A stretch of 64,000 nt of DNA from CAVUAT01 sp963848045 (GTDB lineage: Bacteria; Actinomycetota; Thermoleophilia; Solirubrobacterales; 70-9), in contig CAWKCC010000001.1 in NCBI GenBank assembly GCA_963848045.1, positions 186,001-250,000 on the forward strand, given 5' to 3'. Below the pieces are notes generated by a model. The model did no database searches. It saw only the letters and a list, made by a program, of their open reading frames with translations, and had not been told where the DNA came from. Position 1 is the first letter of the stretch; the number at the start of each line of letters is the position of its first letter. Of this stretch, positions 1 to 7,281 are shown one piece after another. A program made the position numbers and the translations under genes.

Positions 1-2
1 GC

Positions 3-446
3 GGCGCGGTGGCCCAGAGCGAGCTGACCAGCCGCATCGACGGGCTCTCGGTCGACGACGTGATGGACCGCGAGCCGGTCGCGATCCCGGAGCGCTTCTC
101 GATCGAGCAGGCGCTCGACGAGTTCTTCCTGCGCTACCGCTTCCCCTGGTTCCCGGTGATCGACGCCTCCTCACGCTTCGTCGGCGTGCTCGACCGCGCC
201 ACCGCCGAACGGGTCGATGTGACGCAGCGCAGGACGACGACGGTCGGCGAGACCCTGGCGCGCGACGAGGGCTCGCTGACGATCGACGACAGCGCGCCGC
301 TCGAGTCGGTGCTGGGCAACCAGGCCCTGCGACGCCTCGGCGCGCTGATCGCCGTCGACGGCGAGGGTCGAATGAGCGGCGTGATCACCGCCGACGCGGT
401 CGGCCGCGCGCTGCGCGACCCTGCGCCGGGCCCGAGCATGCCCTAG
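3..446 (+). CDS. C-terminal part of a site-2 protease (M50-type) with paired CBS domains, cut by the window start
   Basis: The reading frame is open to the left edge of the window and ends at the TAG at 444-446. The visible 148 residues hold two CBS motifs, the first around DVMDREPVAIP, followed by a stretch containing FLRYRFPWFPVID that I recognise from the C-terminal CBS region of actinobacterial membrane-embedded M50 (Rip-like) metalloproteases. The GTG at position 9 could be a start, but the frame upstream continues (Gly-Ala-Val-Ala-Gln) as expected for the middle of such a protein. The protease core (HExxH, membrane helices) lies outside the window, so the enzyme identity is inferred from family resemblance. 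CBS domains bind adenine nucleotides and probably gate the protease. A free-standing CBS protein is the alternative. Confidence 0.65.
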   Translation, partial: GAVAQSELTSRIDGLSVDDVMDREPVAIPERFSIEQALDEFFLRYRFPWFPVIDASSRFVGVLDRATAERVDVTQRRTTTVGETLARDEGSLTIDDSAPLESVLGNQALRRLGALIAVDGEGRMSGVITADAVGRALRDPAPGPSMP

Positions 447-513
447 GCAAATCCGGCTCCGATACCAGGACTTTGGCGCGCCCGGCCGCGGCGAGCCCAC
501 GGGGGCGTCGGTA

Positions 514-519
514 TAGGAT
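514..519 (+). promoter_or_regulatory. -10 box (TAGGAT) for leaderless sdhA
   Basis: TAGGAT ends 7 nt before the ATG at 527. A transcript starting the usual 6-7 nt after the hexamer would begin at the start codon itself, so sdhA is predicted to be leaderless. No Shine-Dalgarno sequence is present and no convincing -35 is seen. Confidence 0.6.
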
Positions 520-526
520 CAGTCAT

Positions 527-2227
527 ATGCCTGACCATGACGTCTTGGTGATCGGAGCGGGACTGGCCGGCCAGCGTGCCGCGCTGGCCGCCGCCCAGCA
601 GGGTGTCTCGGTGGGGATCATCAGCAAGGTCCACCCCGTGCGCTCGCACTCCAACGCCGCCCAGGGTGGCATCAACGCCGCTCTGAATCCCGGCGACTCC
701 TGGGAGTCGCACGCATTCGACACGGTCAAGGGGTCCGACTACCTCGGCGATCAGGACGCGATCGAGATCATGTGCCGCGAGGCTCCCGATGAGATCCTCC
801 ACCTCGAGCACCTCGGCGTCACCTTCCACCGCAACGAGGAGGGCAAGCTCGGCACCCGCGCCTTCGGCGGGGCCTCAGCGGCGCGCACCTACTACGTCGC
901 CGACATCACCGGCCAGGCGATCATGCACGTTCTCTACGAGCAGCTGATGAAGCACTCCGACGACGTCGCCCGCTACGAGGAGTACTTCACCACCGCCCTC
1001 GCCATGGACGACGACGGCAACTGCGTCGGAGCGGTCTGCCGCGACATCCGCGACGGCTCGATGGAGCTGTTCGGCGCCAAGGCGGTGATCCTCGCCACCG
1101 GCGGCAACGGGCAGGTGTGGCAGCCGACCACCAATGCCCTGATCTGCACCGGCGACGGCATCTCGATGGCTTACCGGGTCGGCGCCACCCTGATGGACAT
1201 GGAGATGATCCAGTACCACCCCACGACGCTGGCCGGCAAGGGATTCCTGATCACCGAGGGCGCCCGCGGCGAGGGCGCGCACCTGCTCAACGCCAAGGGC
1301 GAGCGCTTCATGGAGCGATACGCGCCCAACAAGATGGAGCTCGCCTCACGCGATGTGGTCAGCCGCGCCGAGCAGACAGAGATCAACGAGGGCCGGGGCT
1401 TCCCCGACGGCACCGTCGCGCTCGACATCACCGTGGTGCCTCGCAAGCGCATCCACGAGGCCTTGCGCGAGATCGTGCTGGTCGGCCGCGACTTCGCAGG
1501 AGTGGACATCACCAAGGAGCCGATCCACATCAAGCCGGGTAACCACTACACGATGGGCGGCATCAAGACCGACGTCGACGGCCGCACCAACGTGCCCGGG
1601 CTCTACGCGGCCGGCGAGTGCGCCTGCGTCTCGGTGCACGGCGGCAACCGCCTCGGCGCAAACTCGCTGCTCGACACGCTGATCTTCGGCAAGCGCTCTG
1701 GCGTCGACGCCGCGAGCCGGGCCAAGGGGCGCGAGCAGGCCCGCCCCTCGCAGGCCGCTCTGGACGAGGAGCAGGCCAGGATCGACGGCATCCTGGGCCG
1801 CGAGAAGGGCTCCGGCCGCCGGGTCTCCGAGATCCGCAAGGAGCTGGGCGAGACGATGGACAAGCATGTGGCCGTCTTCCGCGACGCCGACGGGATCAGG
1901 GAGGCTCTCGATGTCGTAAATCGCCTCAAGCAGGAGGCGGAGAGCTGCTACGTCGATGACCGCGGCAGCGTCTTCAACCAGGACGTTCTGGGCGCGATCG
2001 AGCTCGGCTACATGCTCGACAACGCCGAGACCACCTGCGTCGGCGCCATGCACCGCACCGAGAGCCGCGGCGCCCAGTACCGCACCGACTTCCCCGATCG
2101 CAACGACGAGGAGTGGCTCAAGCACATCGACCTCTCGATGAACGGCGGCGGCCCCGATGACGCGCCCGAGATCAGCTACTCGGAGGTGACCATGACCCAA
2201 TGGGAGCCCCAGGAGAGGACCTACTAG
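527..2227 (+). CDS. sdhA: Succinate dehydrogenase / fumarate reductase flavoprotein subunit
   Basis: This 566-residue protein is the FAD-containing catalytic subunit that interconverts succinate and fumarate. It shows the N-terminal dinucleotide motif GAGLAG, the SHSNAAQGG segment whose His normally carries covalent FAD, the substrate-loop motifs HPTT and TEGARGEG, GNHYTMGGIKTD, and the C-terminal ECACVSVHGGNRLGANSLLD block. The length is normal for the family. I chose the ATG at 527 because the protein then begins directly before the first beta strand and because TAGGAT sits 7 nt upstream. The open frame extends further up to 473, but that extension is Pro/Arg-rich and unlike the family. It is followed by sdhB and an sdhE-like gene, so the three form the soluble core and membrane-associated part of one complex. 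Confidence 0.96.
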   Translation: MPDHDVLVIGAGLAGQRAALAAAQQGVSVGIISKVHPVRSHSNAAQGGINAALNPGDSWESHAFDTVKGSDYLGDQDAIEIMCREAPDEILHLEHLGVTFHRNEEGKLGTRAFGGASAARTYYVADITGQAIMHVLYEQLMKHSDDVARYEEYFTTALAMDDDGNCVGAVCRDIRDGSMELFGAKAVILATGGNGQVWQPTTNALICTGDGISMAYRVGATLMDMEMIQYHPTTLAGKGFLITEGARGEGAHLLNAKGERFMERYAPNKMELASRDVVSRAEQTEINEGRGFPDGTVALDITVVPRKRIHEALREIVLVGRDFAGVDITKEPIHIKPGNHYTMGGIKTDVDGRTNVPGLYAAGECACVSVHGGNRLGANSLLDTLIFGKRSGVDAASRAKGREQARPSQAALDEEQARIDGILGREKGSGRRVSEIRKELGETMDKHVAVFRDADGIREALDVVNRLKQEAESCYVDDRGSVFNQDVLGAIELGYMLDNAETTCVGAMHRTESRGAQYRTDFPDRNDEEWLKHIDLSMNGGGPDDAPEISYSEVTMTQWEPQERTY

Positions 2228-2261
2228 TGGCGGCCCCGCGCGCATATAGGGTGCCGGGCTG

Positions 2262-3416
2262 ATGGCGAGCTACTCGCTCAAGGTCCGCCGCTACCAGCCC
2301 GAGTCGGGTGATGGCCCCTACTGGGAGACCTTCGATGTCGACCTCGACCCCACCCTCTCGGTGCTCGACGGCCTGCTGCAGGCCAGGGACCGCGAGGACG
2401 GTTCGCTGTCGGTGCGCTGCTCGTGCCGGGCGGCGATCTGCGGCTCCTGCGGGATGAAGATCAACGGCCAGTCGGGCCTTGCCTGCAAGACGCAGCTCGG
2501 CGAGGCCGCCGAATGGGCCAATCGCCGAAACGGCGGCTCCGAGCCGATCGTCGTCGAGCCGATGGGGAACATGCCGGTGCTGAAGGACCTGGTCACGGAC
2601 ATGGAGTCGACGCACTGGGAGAAGATCCGCCGCGTCACCCCGTGGCTGCAGCCTGGGGGCGACCCCCCCGAGCGCGAGTACATCGTGCCTCCCGAGTCGA
2701 TGATCGACATCACGCAATCGATGGCCTGCATCCAGTGCGGCGCCTGCGTCAGCTCCTGCCTGTCGATGGAGGCCGACCCCGAATTCATCGGCCCCGCGGC
2801 GCTGGCCAAGGCCTACCGCTTCGTCGGCGACCCGCGCGACGCCGAGTCCGAGGAGCGCCTGCACGACCTCGCTAACGACCCGCACGGCATCTACGACTGC
2901 ACTCACTGCTTCTCGTGCATCGACGCCTGCCCCAAGGACGTGGCGCCCATGGACCAGATCATGCGCCTGCGCCGCGCCGCCGGCGACAGGCACGGGATCG
3001 ACGACCACAACAACGGCCACCGCCACGAGATGGCCTTCGTCAAGAACATCGAGTCGAAGGGCACGCTCGACGAGTCGCTGCTGCTGCAGGAGACCTACGC
3101 GCCCGGCGTCAAGGGCAAGCTGATGCCGCGGCCCGGCGCGATCAAGGGCCTGATCCAGTCGATCCCGACGGCCTTCAGGGGCCTGCGCAGCGGCAAGATG
3201 CGCTCGCTTCCGAAGCTGATCCCGGGGATCCACCACAAGCTTCCCGACGGCGCCCAGGAGCAGGTGCAGCGGATCTACGCGCACGCCGAGGAGCACCAGA
3301 TCGAGCTCAACCTCTACATCAGGGGCGAGGAGGCCGAAGAGGACGCGCCGGTACCCGAGGCCGATGCGGTGCCCGAGGCGGCGATCAAGCCCGAGCCCGA
3401 CGAGGCGGCCTCGTGA
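2262..3416 (+). CDS. sdhB: Succinate dehydrogenase iron-sulfur subunit, type-E like, with C-terminal extension
   Basis: The 384-residue product carries electrons from SdhA to quinone. Residues 53-75 hold the plant-ferredoxin [2Fe-2S] site (C55, C60, C63, C75). Two further clusters follow: C156-C159-C162-C166 and C213-C216-C219-C223-Pro. The last site has the four-Cys CxxCxxCxxxCP spacing instead of the three-ligand [3Fe-4S] pattern of classical SdhB, so a second [4Fe-4S] cluster is likely, as in archaeal type-E complexes. The protein is about 130 residues longer than ordinary SdhB, and the extra part lies after the last cluster. A TAGGGT box at 2247-2252, 9 nt before the ATG, suggests its own near-leaderless promoter. 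It overlaps the next gene by 4 nt (GTGA). Confidence 0.93.
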   Translation: MASYSLKVRRYQPESGDGPYWETFDVDLDPTLSVLDGLLQARDREDGSLSVRCSCRAAICGSCGMKINGQSGLACKTQLGEAAEWANRRNGGSEPIVVEPMGNMPVLKDLVTDMESTHWEKIRRVTPWLQPGGDPPEREYIVPPESMIDITQSMACIQCGACVSSCLSMEADPEFIGPAALAKAYRFVGDPRDAESEERLHDLANDPHGIYDCTHCFSCIDACPKDVAPMDQIMRLRRAAGDRHGIDDHNNGHRHEMAFVKNIESKGTLDESLLLQETYAPGVKGKLMPRPGAIKGLIQSIPTAFRGLRSGKMRSLPKLIPGIHHKLPDGAQEQVQRIYAHAEEHQIELNLYIRGEEAEEDAPVPEADAVPEAAIKPEPDEAAS

Positions 3417-4303
3417 AGGTCGCCTACTGGCCCGGCTGCGTCAGCCGGGGCTTCACCACCGAGCTGCACGGCTCGATGGCGCTGGTAGCCGAGCGCCTCG
3501 GCATCGAGCTGGTCGAGCTGGATCGCGCCAACTGCTCGGGCGCCGGCGTGATCGCCGAGCACAACCAGGAGCTCGCCGACACGCTCAACGCGCGCACCTT
3601 CGCGCTCGCCCAGCAGACCGGGCTGCCGATGATGAACATCTGCTCGACCTGCCAGGGCGCACAGTCCGAGTGCCAGCAGCGCCTCGATGCCGACACGGAC
3701 TACCGCGACCACATCAACGAGGCACTCGCCGCCGAGGGACTCTCCTACGACAAGCAGGGCTTCTCGAACAAGAACTTCCTCTGGGTGCTGGTCGAGGACT
3801 ACGGGCTCGACAGCCTCGCCAAGCAGATCCAGCGGCCCCTCGAGGGACTCAGGGTCGGCCCCTTCTACGGCTGCTACATCCTGCGGCCCAAGCACCGCCT
3901 CGGCTACGAGGAGCACCCCGAGCGCGACCTCTACCTCGAGCAGCTGATCGAGGTGCTCGGCGGAGAGGTGGTCGAGTACGACGGAGCGCGAAAGTGCTGC
4001 GGCTTCCCGATCATCACGATGGCGCGTGAGGTCTCGCTGCGGCAGGCCGGCACCCACATCGGCGACGCGCTGGACGCCGAGGCCGACTGCCTCGTCACCC
4101 CCTGTCCGCTCTGCCATCTCAACCTCGATATGCAGCAGCCCGAGGCGGCCAAGATCGTCAATCGCGAGCTCGGCCTCGCGGTGCTCCACCTCCCGCAACT
4201 CGTCGGCTTGGCGCTTGGCCTCTCGCCGAAGGAGCTCGGCATGAGCCGCCACATCGCCTCGACCAAGTGGGTCGAGGATCGCCTCGAGGCGATCCCGGCC
4301 TAG
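3413..4303 (+). CDS. CCG-domain protein, SdhE-like / heterodisulfide reductase subunit B-like
   Basis: The 296-residue protein has two cysteine-rich CCG regions, the hallmark of HdrB and of the SdhE subunit that replaces the haem-containing membrane anchor in non-classical succinate:quinone oxidoreductases. The C-terminal region is canonical (C154, C195-C196-Gly, C231-x2-C234). The N-terminal region is degenerate: C9, then C41-Ser42-Gly where CCG is expected, then C77-x2-C80. There are no transmembrane helices, so attachment to the membrane would be peripheral. It starts with GTG inside the sdhB stop codon, which implies translational coupling. The name HdrB in databases would be misleading here, because no HdrA or HdrC is nearby and the partners are sdhA and sdhB. 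Confidence 0.85.
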   Translation: MKVAYWPGCVSRGFTTELHGSMALVAERLGIELVELDRANCSGAGVIAEHNQELADTLNARTFALAQQTGLPMMNICSTCQGAQSECQQRLDADTDYRDHINEALAAEGLSYDKQGFSNKNFLWVLVEDYGLDSLAKQIQRPLEGLRVGPFYGCYILRPKHRLGYEEHPERDLYLEQLIEVLGGEVVEYDGARKCCGFPIITMAREVSLRQAGTHIGDALDAEADCLVTPCPLCHLNLDMQQPEAAKIVNRELGLAVLHLPQLVGLALGLSPKELGMSRHIASTKWVEDRLEAIPA

Positions 4304-4336
4304 GCCCGCGCTGACGGCCGGGCGACCGCCCCGCTG

Positions 4337-5530
4337 ATGATCACCCTTGCCGCCTCGACCCCAGTTGCCGGGGCGCTCACCGATCTCGCGATCGTGCTCG
4401 CGGCGGCCAAGCTCGGCGACGAGGTCTTCAAGCGGCTCGGCCAGCCTGCCCTGGTCGGCGAGATCCTCGCGGGCCTGCTGATCGGCCCCTCCGTGCTCGG
4501 GATCGTTGCGCCGAGCGAGGTGCTCGACGTCTTCGCCGAGCTGGGGGTCGTCTTCATCCTCTTCTGGGTCGGACTCGAGACGAGGCTCTCCGAGATGCGC
4601 GAGGTAGGCAGCGTGGCGGCCCGGGTCGGCCTGGCGGGCGTGATCATCCCGTTCGCGGCGGGGGTGGGCTTCGCGTTCGCGATCGGCGAGGACACCGCCA
4701 CCGCGGTCTTCCTCGGCGCGGCCCTCGCGGCTACCAGCGCCGGGATCACGGCGGCGGTGTTCTCCCAGCTCGACCTGTCGCGCTCGCTCCCCGCCCGCAC
4801 GGTGCTCGGCGCGGCGGTGATCGACGATGTCCTGGCGCTGATTCTCGTCGCCGTGGCGACCGGGATCGCGGCGGAGGGCGGCTTCGATCCCCTGGCGCTT
4901 GCCATCTCCGCCGGGGCCGCGGTCGCGTTCATCGCCTTCTTCGCCCTGGGGGGCTCCGCGCTGCTGCGGCGCCGGCCAGCGCTGCTGCACGAGCCGCGCT
5001 TCTCTGAGTCGCCGCTGCTGCCGGCGGTGATCCTCTGCCTGGCGCTCGCCGCGCTGGCTGCGCAGATCGGGCTGGCCGCGATCATCGGTGCCTTCCTGGC
5101 GGGGATGATCGTCGCCGAGACCCGGGACCAGCATCCGATCGAGGAGGAGGTGGAGCCACTCTTCGCGTTCTTCCCCCCGTTCTTCTTCGCCGCGATCGGG
5201 ATCCAGATCGAGCTCGGCGAGCTCGCCGACCCCGGCGCACTGCTGCTGCTGGCCGGATTGACCGTGCTGGCGATCGCGACCAAGCTGGCCGGGGCCTTCC
5301 CCGCCGCCCTTCCGCTCGGCCGACGTGAGGCCGGGATCGTCGCCGTCGGCATGGCGCCTCGCGGTGAGGTCGGAATCATCATCGCGGGGATCGGCGCCGC
5401 GGCCGGCGTGGTGGATCCCGAGCTGTTCGCCGCCGTGGTAGCGATGTCGGTGATCACGACGCTGCTGGCGCCGCCCGTTCTGCGCCGCCTCTCCGCCGCC
5501 ACGGAGGTGCCAGAGGGCGCCGAGCCATAG
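4337..5530 (+). CDS. CPA2-family cation:proton antiporter (KefB/NapA-like)
   Basis: A 397-residue integral membrane protein with about 12-13 hydrophobic helices. The N-terminal half contains LGQPALVGEILAGLLIGPSV, the typical opening of the Na+/H+ exchanger family CPA2, and a conserved DD pair in the core helix (VIDDVLALI) that corresponds to the ion-binding aspartates of NapA/KefB. There is no C-terminal TrkA-N or universal-stress domain, so this is a transport domain only. It lies 33 nt after the sdh operon and runs directly into another ion transporter, suggesting joint use in ion or pH homeostasis. Substrate (Na+ or K+) cannot be decided from the sequence. Confidence 0.88.
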   Translation: MITLAASTPVAGALTDLAIVLAAAKLGDEVFKRLGQPALVGEILAGLLIGPSVLGIVAPSEVLDVFAELGVVFILFWVGLETRLSEMREVGSVAARVGLAGVIIPFAAGVGFAFAIGEDTATAVFLGAALAATSAGITAAVFSQLDLSRSLPARTVLGAAVIDDVLALILVAVATGIAAEGGFDPLALAISAGAAVAFIAFFALGGSALLRRRPALLHEPRFSESPLLPAVILCLALAALAAQIGLAAIIGAFLAGMIVAETRDQHPIEEEVEPLFAFFPPFFFAAIGIQIELGELADPGALLLLAGLTVLAIATKLAGAFPAALPLGRREAGIVAVGMAPRGEVGIIIAGIGAAAGVVDPELFAAVVAMSVITTLLAPPVLRRLSAATEVPEGAEP

Positions 5531-5533
5531 GAT
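5528..5533 (+). promoter_or_regulatory. -10 box (TAGGAT) formed on the upstream stop codon
   Basis: The TAG of this hexamer is the stop codon of the antiporter gene (5528-5530). It is followed by GAT, then six bases, then GTG at 5540, so a transcript would start at the GTG. Same geometry as at 17176-17181 and 49580-49585. Confidence 0.5.
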
Positions 5534-5539
5534 CGAGCC

Positions 5540-6808
5540 GTGGCAATCGCCGTCGCAGTCTTCCTGATCGCGCTCGCGGTCATCGCCAGCGAGCGTGTGC
5601 ACCGCACCAAGGTCGCTCTGCTCGGTGCGGCGATCGTCGTCCTCTTCGTCTCGGAGTTCGACCAGGACAAGGCGATCGAGGCGGTCGACTTCAACACCCT
5701 CGGGCTGCTCGCCGGGATGATGATCCTCGTCTACCTGACCCAACAGACCGGCGTCTACGACTACATCGCGATCCGAGCCGGGCAGCTCTCGGGCGGTCGG
5801 CCACTGTGGGTCGTTTTGAGCATGGCCGGCACAACCGCCCTGCTCTCGGCCTTCCTCGACAACCTGACCACGATCCTGCTGGTGGTGCCGGTCACCTTCC
5901 TGCTCGCCGACGCTTTCGACATCGACCCGATCCCCCTGATCATCATCGAGGTGATCGCCTCCAACATCGGCGGCACGGCGACCCTGATCGGCGACCCCCC
6001 GAACATCATCATCGCCGGCGCCACGGGGCTGAGCTTCAACCAGTTCATCGTCAATCTGGCGCCGGTCGTCTTCGTCACGTTCGGCGTCGTGATCGCGCTG
6101 CTCTACCTCTTCTACAGATCCAGGCTCCAGATCGACGAGTCCAGCCGCCACTTCGTGATGGAGCTCGACGCGGCCGGCTCGATCACCGACTCGGCCGAGC
6201 TGCGGCGCACCGGTCCGGTGCTGGTGGCGACGATCCTCGCCTTCTTCGCGCACCAGAGCCTCCACATCGAACCCGCGACAGTGGCCCTGACCGGAGCGGC
6301 GGTGGCGCTGGCGGTCAGCCACGTCGATCTCGAGCAGGCGCTCTCGCGGATCGAGTGGCCGACGCTGTTCTTCTTCACGGCGCTGTTCGTGATGGTCGGC
6401 GCGCTCGAGACGACCGGAGCGATCGACGAGGTCACGGTCGCCGTCGAGGACCTGACCGGCGGGAACCGCACCGCGGAGCTGCTGGGGATCACCTGGATCT
6501 CGGCAGCGGGCTCGGGCGTGGTGGACAATATCCCCTTCACCACGGCGATGCTGCCCGTGGTCGAACAGCTCGGGGGGGCCGAGGACGACGCCTACTGGTG
6601 GTCCCTCTCCCTGGGTGCCTGCTTCGGCGGCAACGCGACCGTAATCGCGGCCGCCGCCAACGTGGCGGCCCTCGGGCTGACCGAGCGCGCCGACAACCCG
6701 ATCGGCTTCGTCCAGTTCATGAAGGTGGGCATCCCCGTGACGATCGTCTCGATCGCCATCGCGAGCCTCTACATTCTGCTTCGTTACACGGTGATCGGAG
6801 GGCCATGA
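5540..6808 (+). CDS. ArsB/NhaD-type anion or sodium permease (ion transporter superfamily)
   Basis: A 422-residue membrane protein with about 11-12 helices. It shows the family features NLTTILLVVPV in the first re-entrant region and IGGTATLIGDPPN, the well-known motif of ArsB, NhaD, P-protein and citrate-type permeases, with a second pseudo-symmetrical site DNIPFTTAMLPV. The family moves arsenite, Na+ or organic anions; no arsenic genes are nearby, so an arsenic role is not supported. GTG is the start, placed 6 nt after TAGGAT. The gene overlaps the downstream CBS protein by 4 nt (ATGA), which suggests that the CBS protein regulates this permease. Confidence 0.88.
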   Translation: MAIAVAVFLIALAVIASERVHRTKVALLGAAIVVLFVSEFDQDKAIEAVDFNTLGLLAGMMILVYLTQQTGVYDYIAIRAGQLSGGRPLWVVLSMAGTTALLSAFLDNLTTILLVVPVTFLLADAFDIDPIPLIIIEVIASNIGGTATLIGDPPNIIIAGATGLSFNQFIVNLAPVVFVTFGVVIALLYLFYRSRLQIDESSRHFVMELDAAGSITDSAELRRTGPVLVATILAFFAHQSLHIEPATVALTGAAVALAVSHVDLEQALSRIEWPTLFFFTALFVMVGALETTGAIDEVTVAVEDLTGGNRTAELLGITWISAAGSGVVDNIPFTTAMLPVVEQLGGAEDDAYWWSLSLGACFGGNATVIAAAANVAALGLTERADNPIGFVQFMKVGIPVTIVSIAIASLYILLRYTVIGGP

Positions 6809-7281
6809 CGAACGCAATCACGAAAGAGACGATCCAGGAGGTAGAGCCTCTGCGGGTCGATGACACCGTCGCCGCAGGGGCGAAACGTGTGATCGACGCG
6901 GAACTGCCCGCTCTGCCGGTGGTGGACGATGAGGGCGAGTTCGCGGGGATCTTCGGCGAGCGGGAGTTCATGGCCGCCTTCTTCCCCGGCTATGTGGACA
7001 CGCTCGTCTCGGCCCGCATGGTCTCGCGCAGCATGGACGATGCGATCGACCGCCGGCTCTCCTGCCGCGAGGAGAAGATCAGCGAGCACATGACCACCGA
7101 CCACGTCCTGGTCGAGGACGACTACTCCGATACCGAGATCGCCGAGCTGTTCCTGCACCACCGCGTGCTGATCATCCCGATCGCCACCGAGGGAAAGGTG
7201 CATGCGCTGGTCACGCGCAGCGACTTCTTCCAGATGATCGCGCGGCGCGTGCTCGAGGACATCGAGGACGTCGGCACCTAG
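6805..7281 (+). CDS. Paired CBS-domain protein, probable regulator of the adjacent permease
   Basis: This 158-residue soluble protein consists of two CBS motifs and little else. The first half contains ELPALPVVDDEGEFAGIF and the second HHRVLIIPIATEGKVHALV followed by TRSDFF, which matches the usual CBS strand-loop-helix. Such domains bind AMP, ATP or related nucleotides and act as energy sensors. The ATG at 6805 overlaps the permease stop, so the two are translated together and probably act together. The next gene begins with GTG directly after its TAG. An alternative is a general CBS protein with other targets. Confidence 0.85.
   Translation: MTNAITKETIQEVEPLRVDDTVAAGAKRVIDAELPALPVVDDEGEFAGIFGEREFMAAFFPGYVDTLVSARMVSRSMDDAIDRRLSCREEKISEHMTTDHVLVEDDYSDTEIAELFLHHRVLIIPIATEGKVHALVTRSDFFQMIARRVLEDIEDVGT

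Noticed and set aside
9..446. Independent CBS protein starting at GTG 9
   Set aside because: The frame stays open to the window edge and the sequence matches the C-terminus of a membrane metalloprotease, so a partial gene is more likely.
473..526. Upstream extension of sdhA
   Set aside because: The 18 extra residues are Pro/Arg-rich and unlike the family; they include the -10 box of the gene.
3413..4303. Heterodisulfide reductase of methanogen type
   Set aside because: CCG domains fit HdrB, but there is no HdrA/HdrC partner and the gene is coupled to sdhB, so SdhE-like is the better call.
3314..6817. Minus-strand open frame of about 1,167 codons
   Set aside because: Lies antisense to sdhE, the antiporter and the permease; composition is Arg/Asp/Gly/His-rich without any domain, typical of a shadow frame in high-GC DNA.
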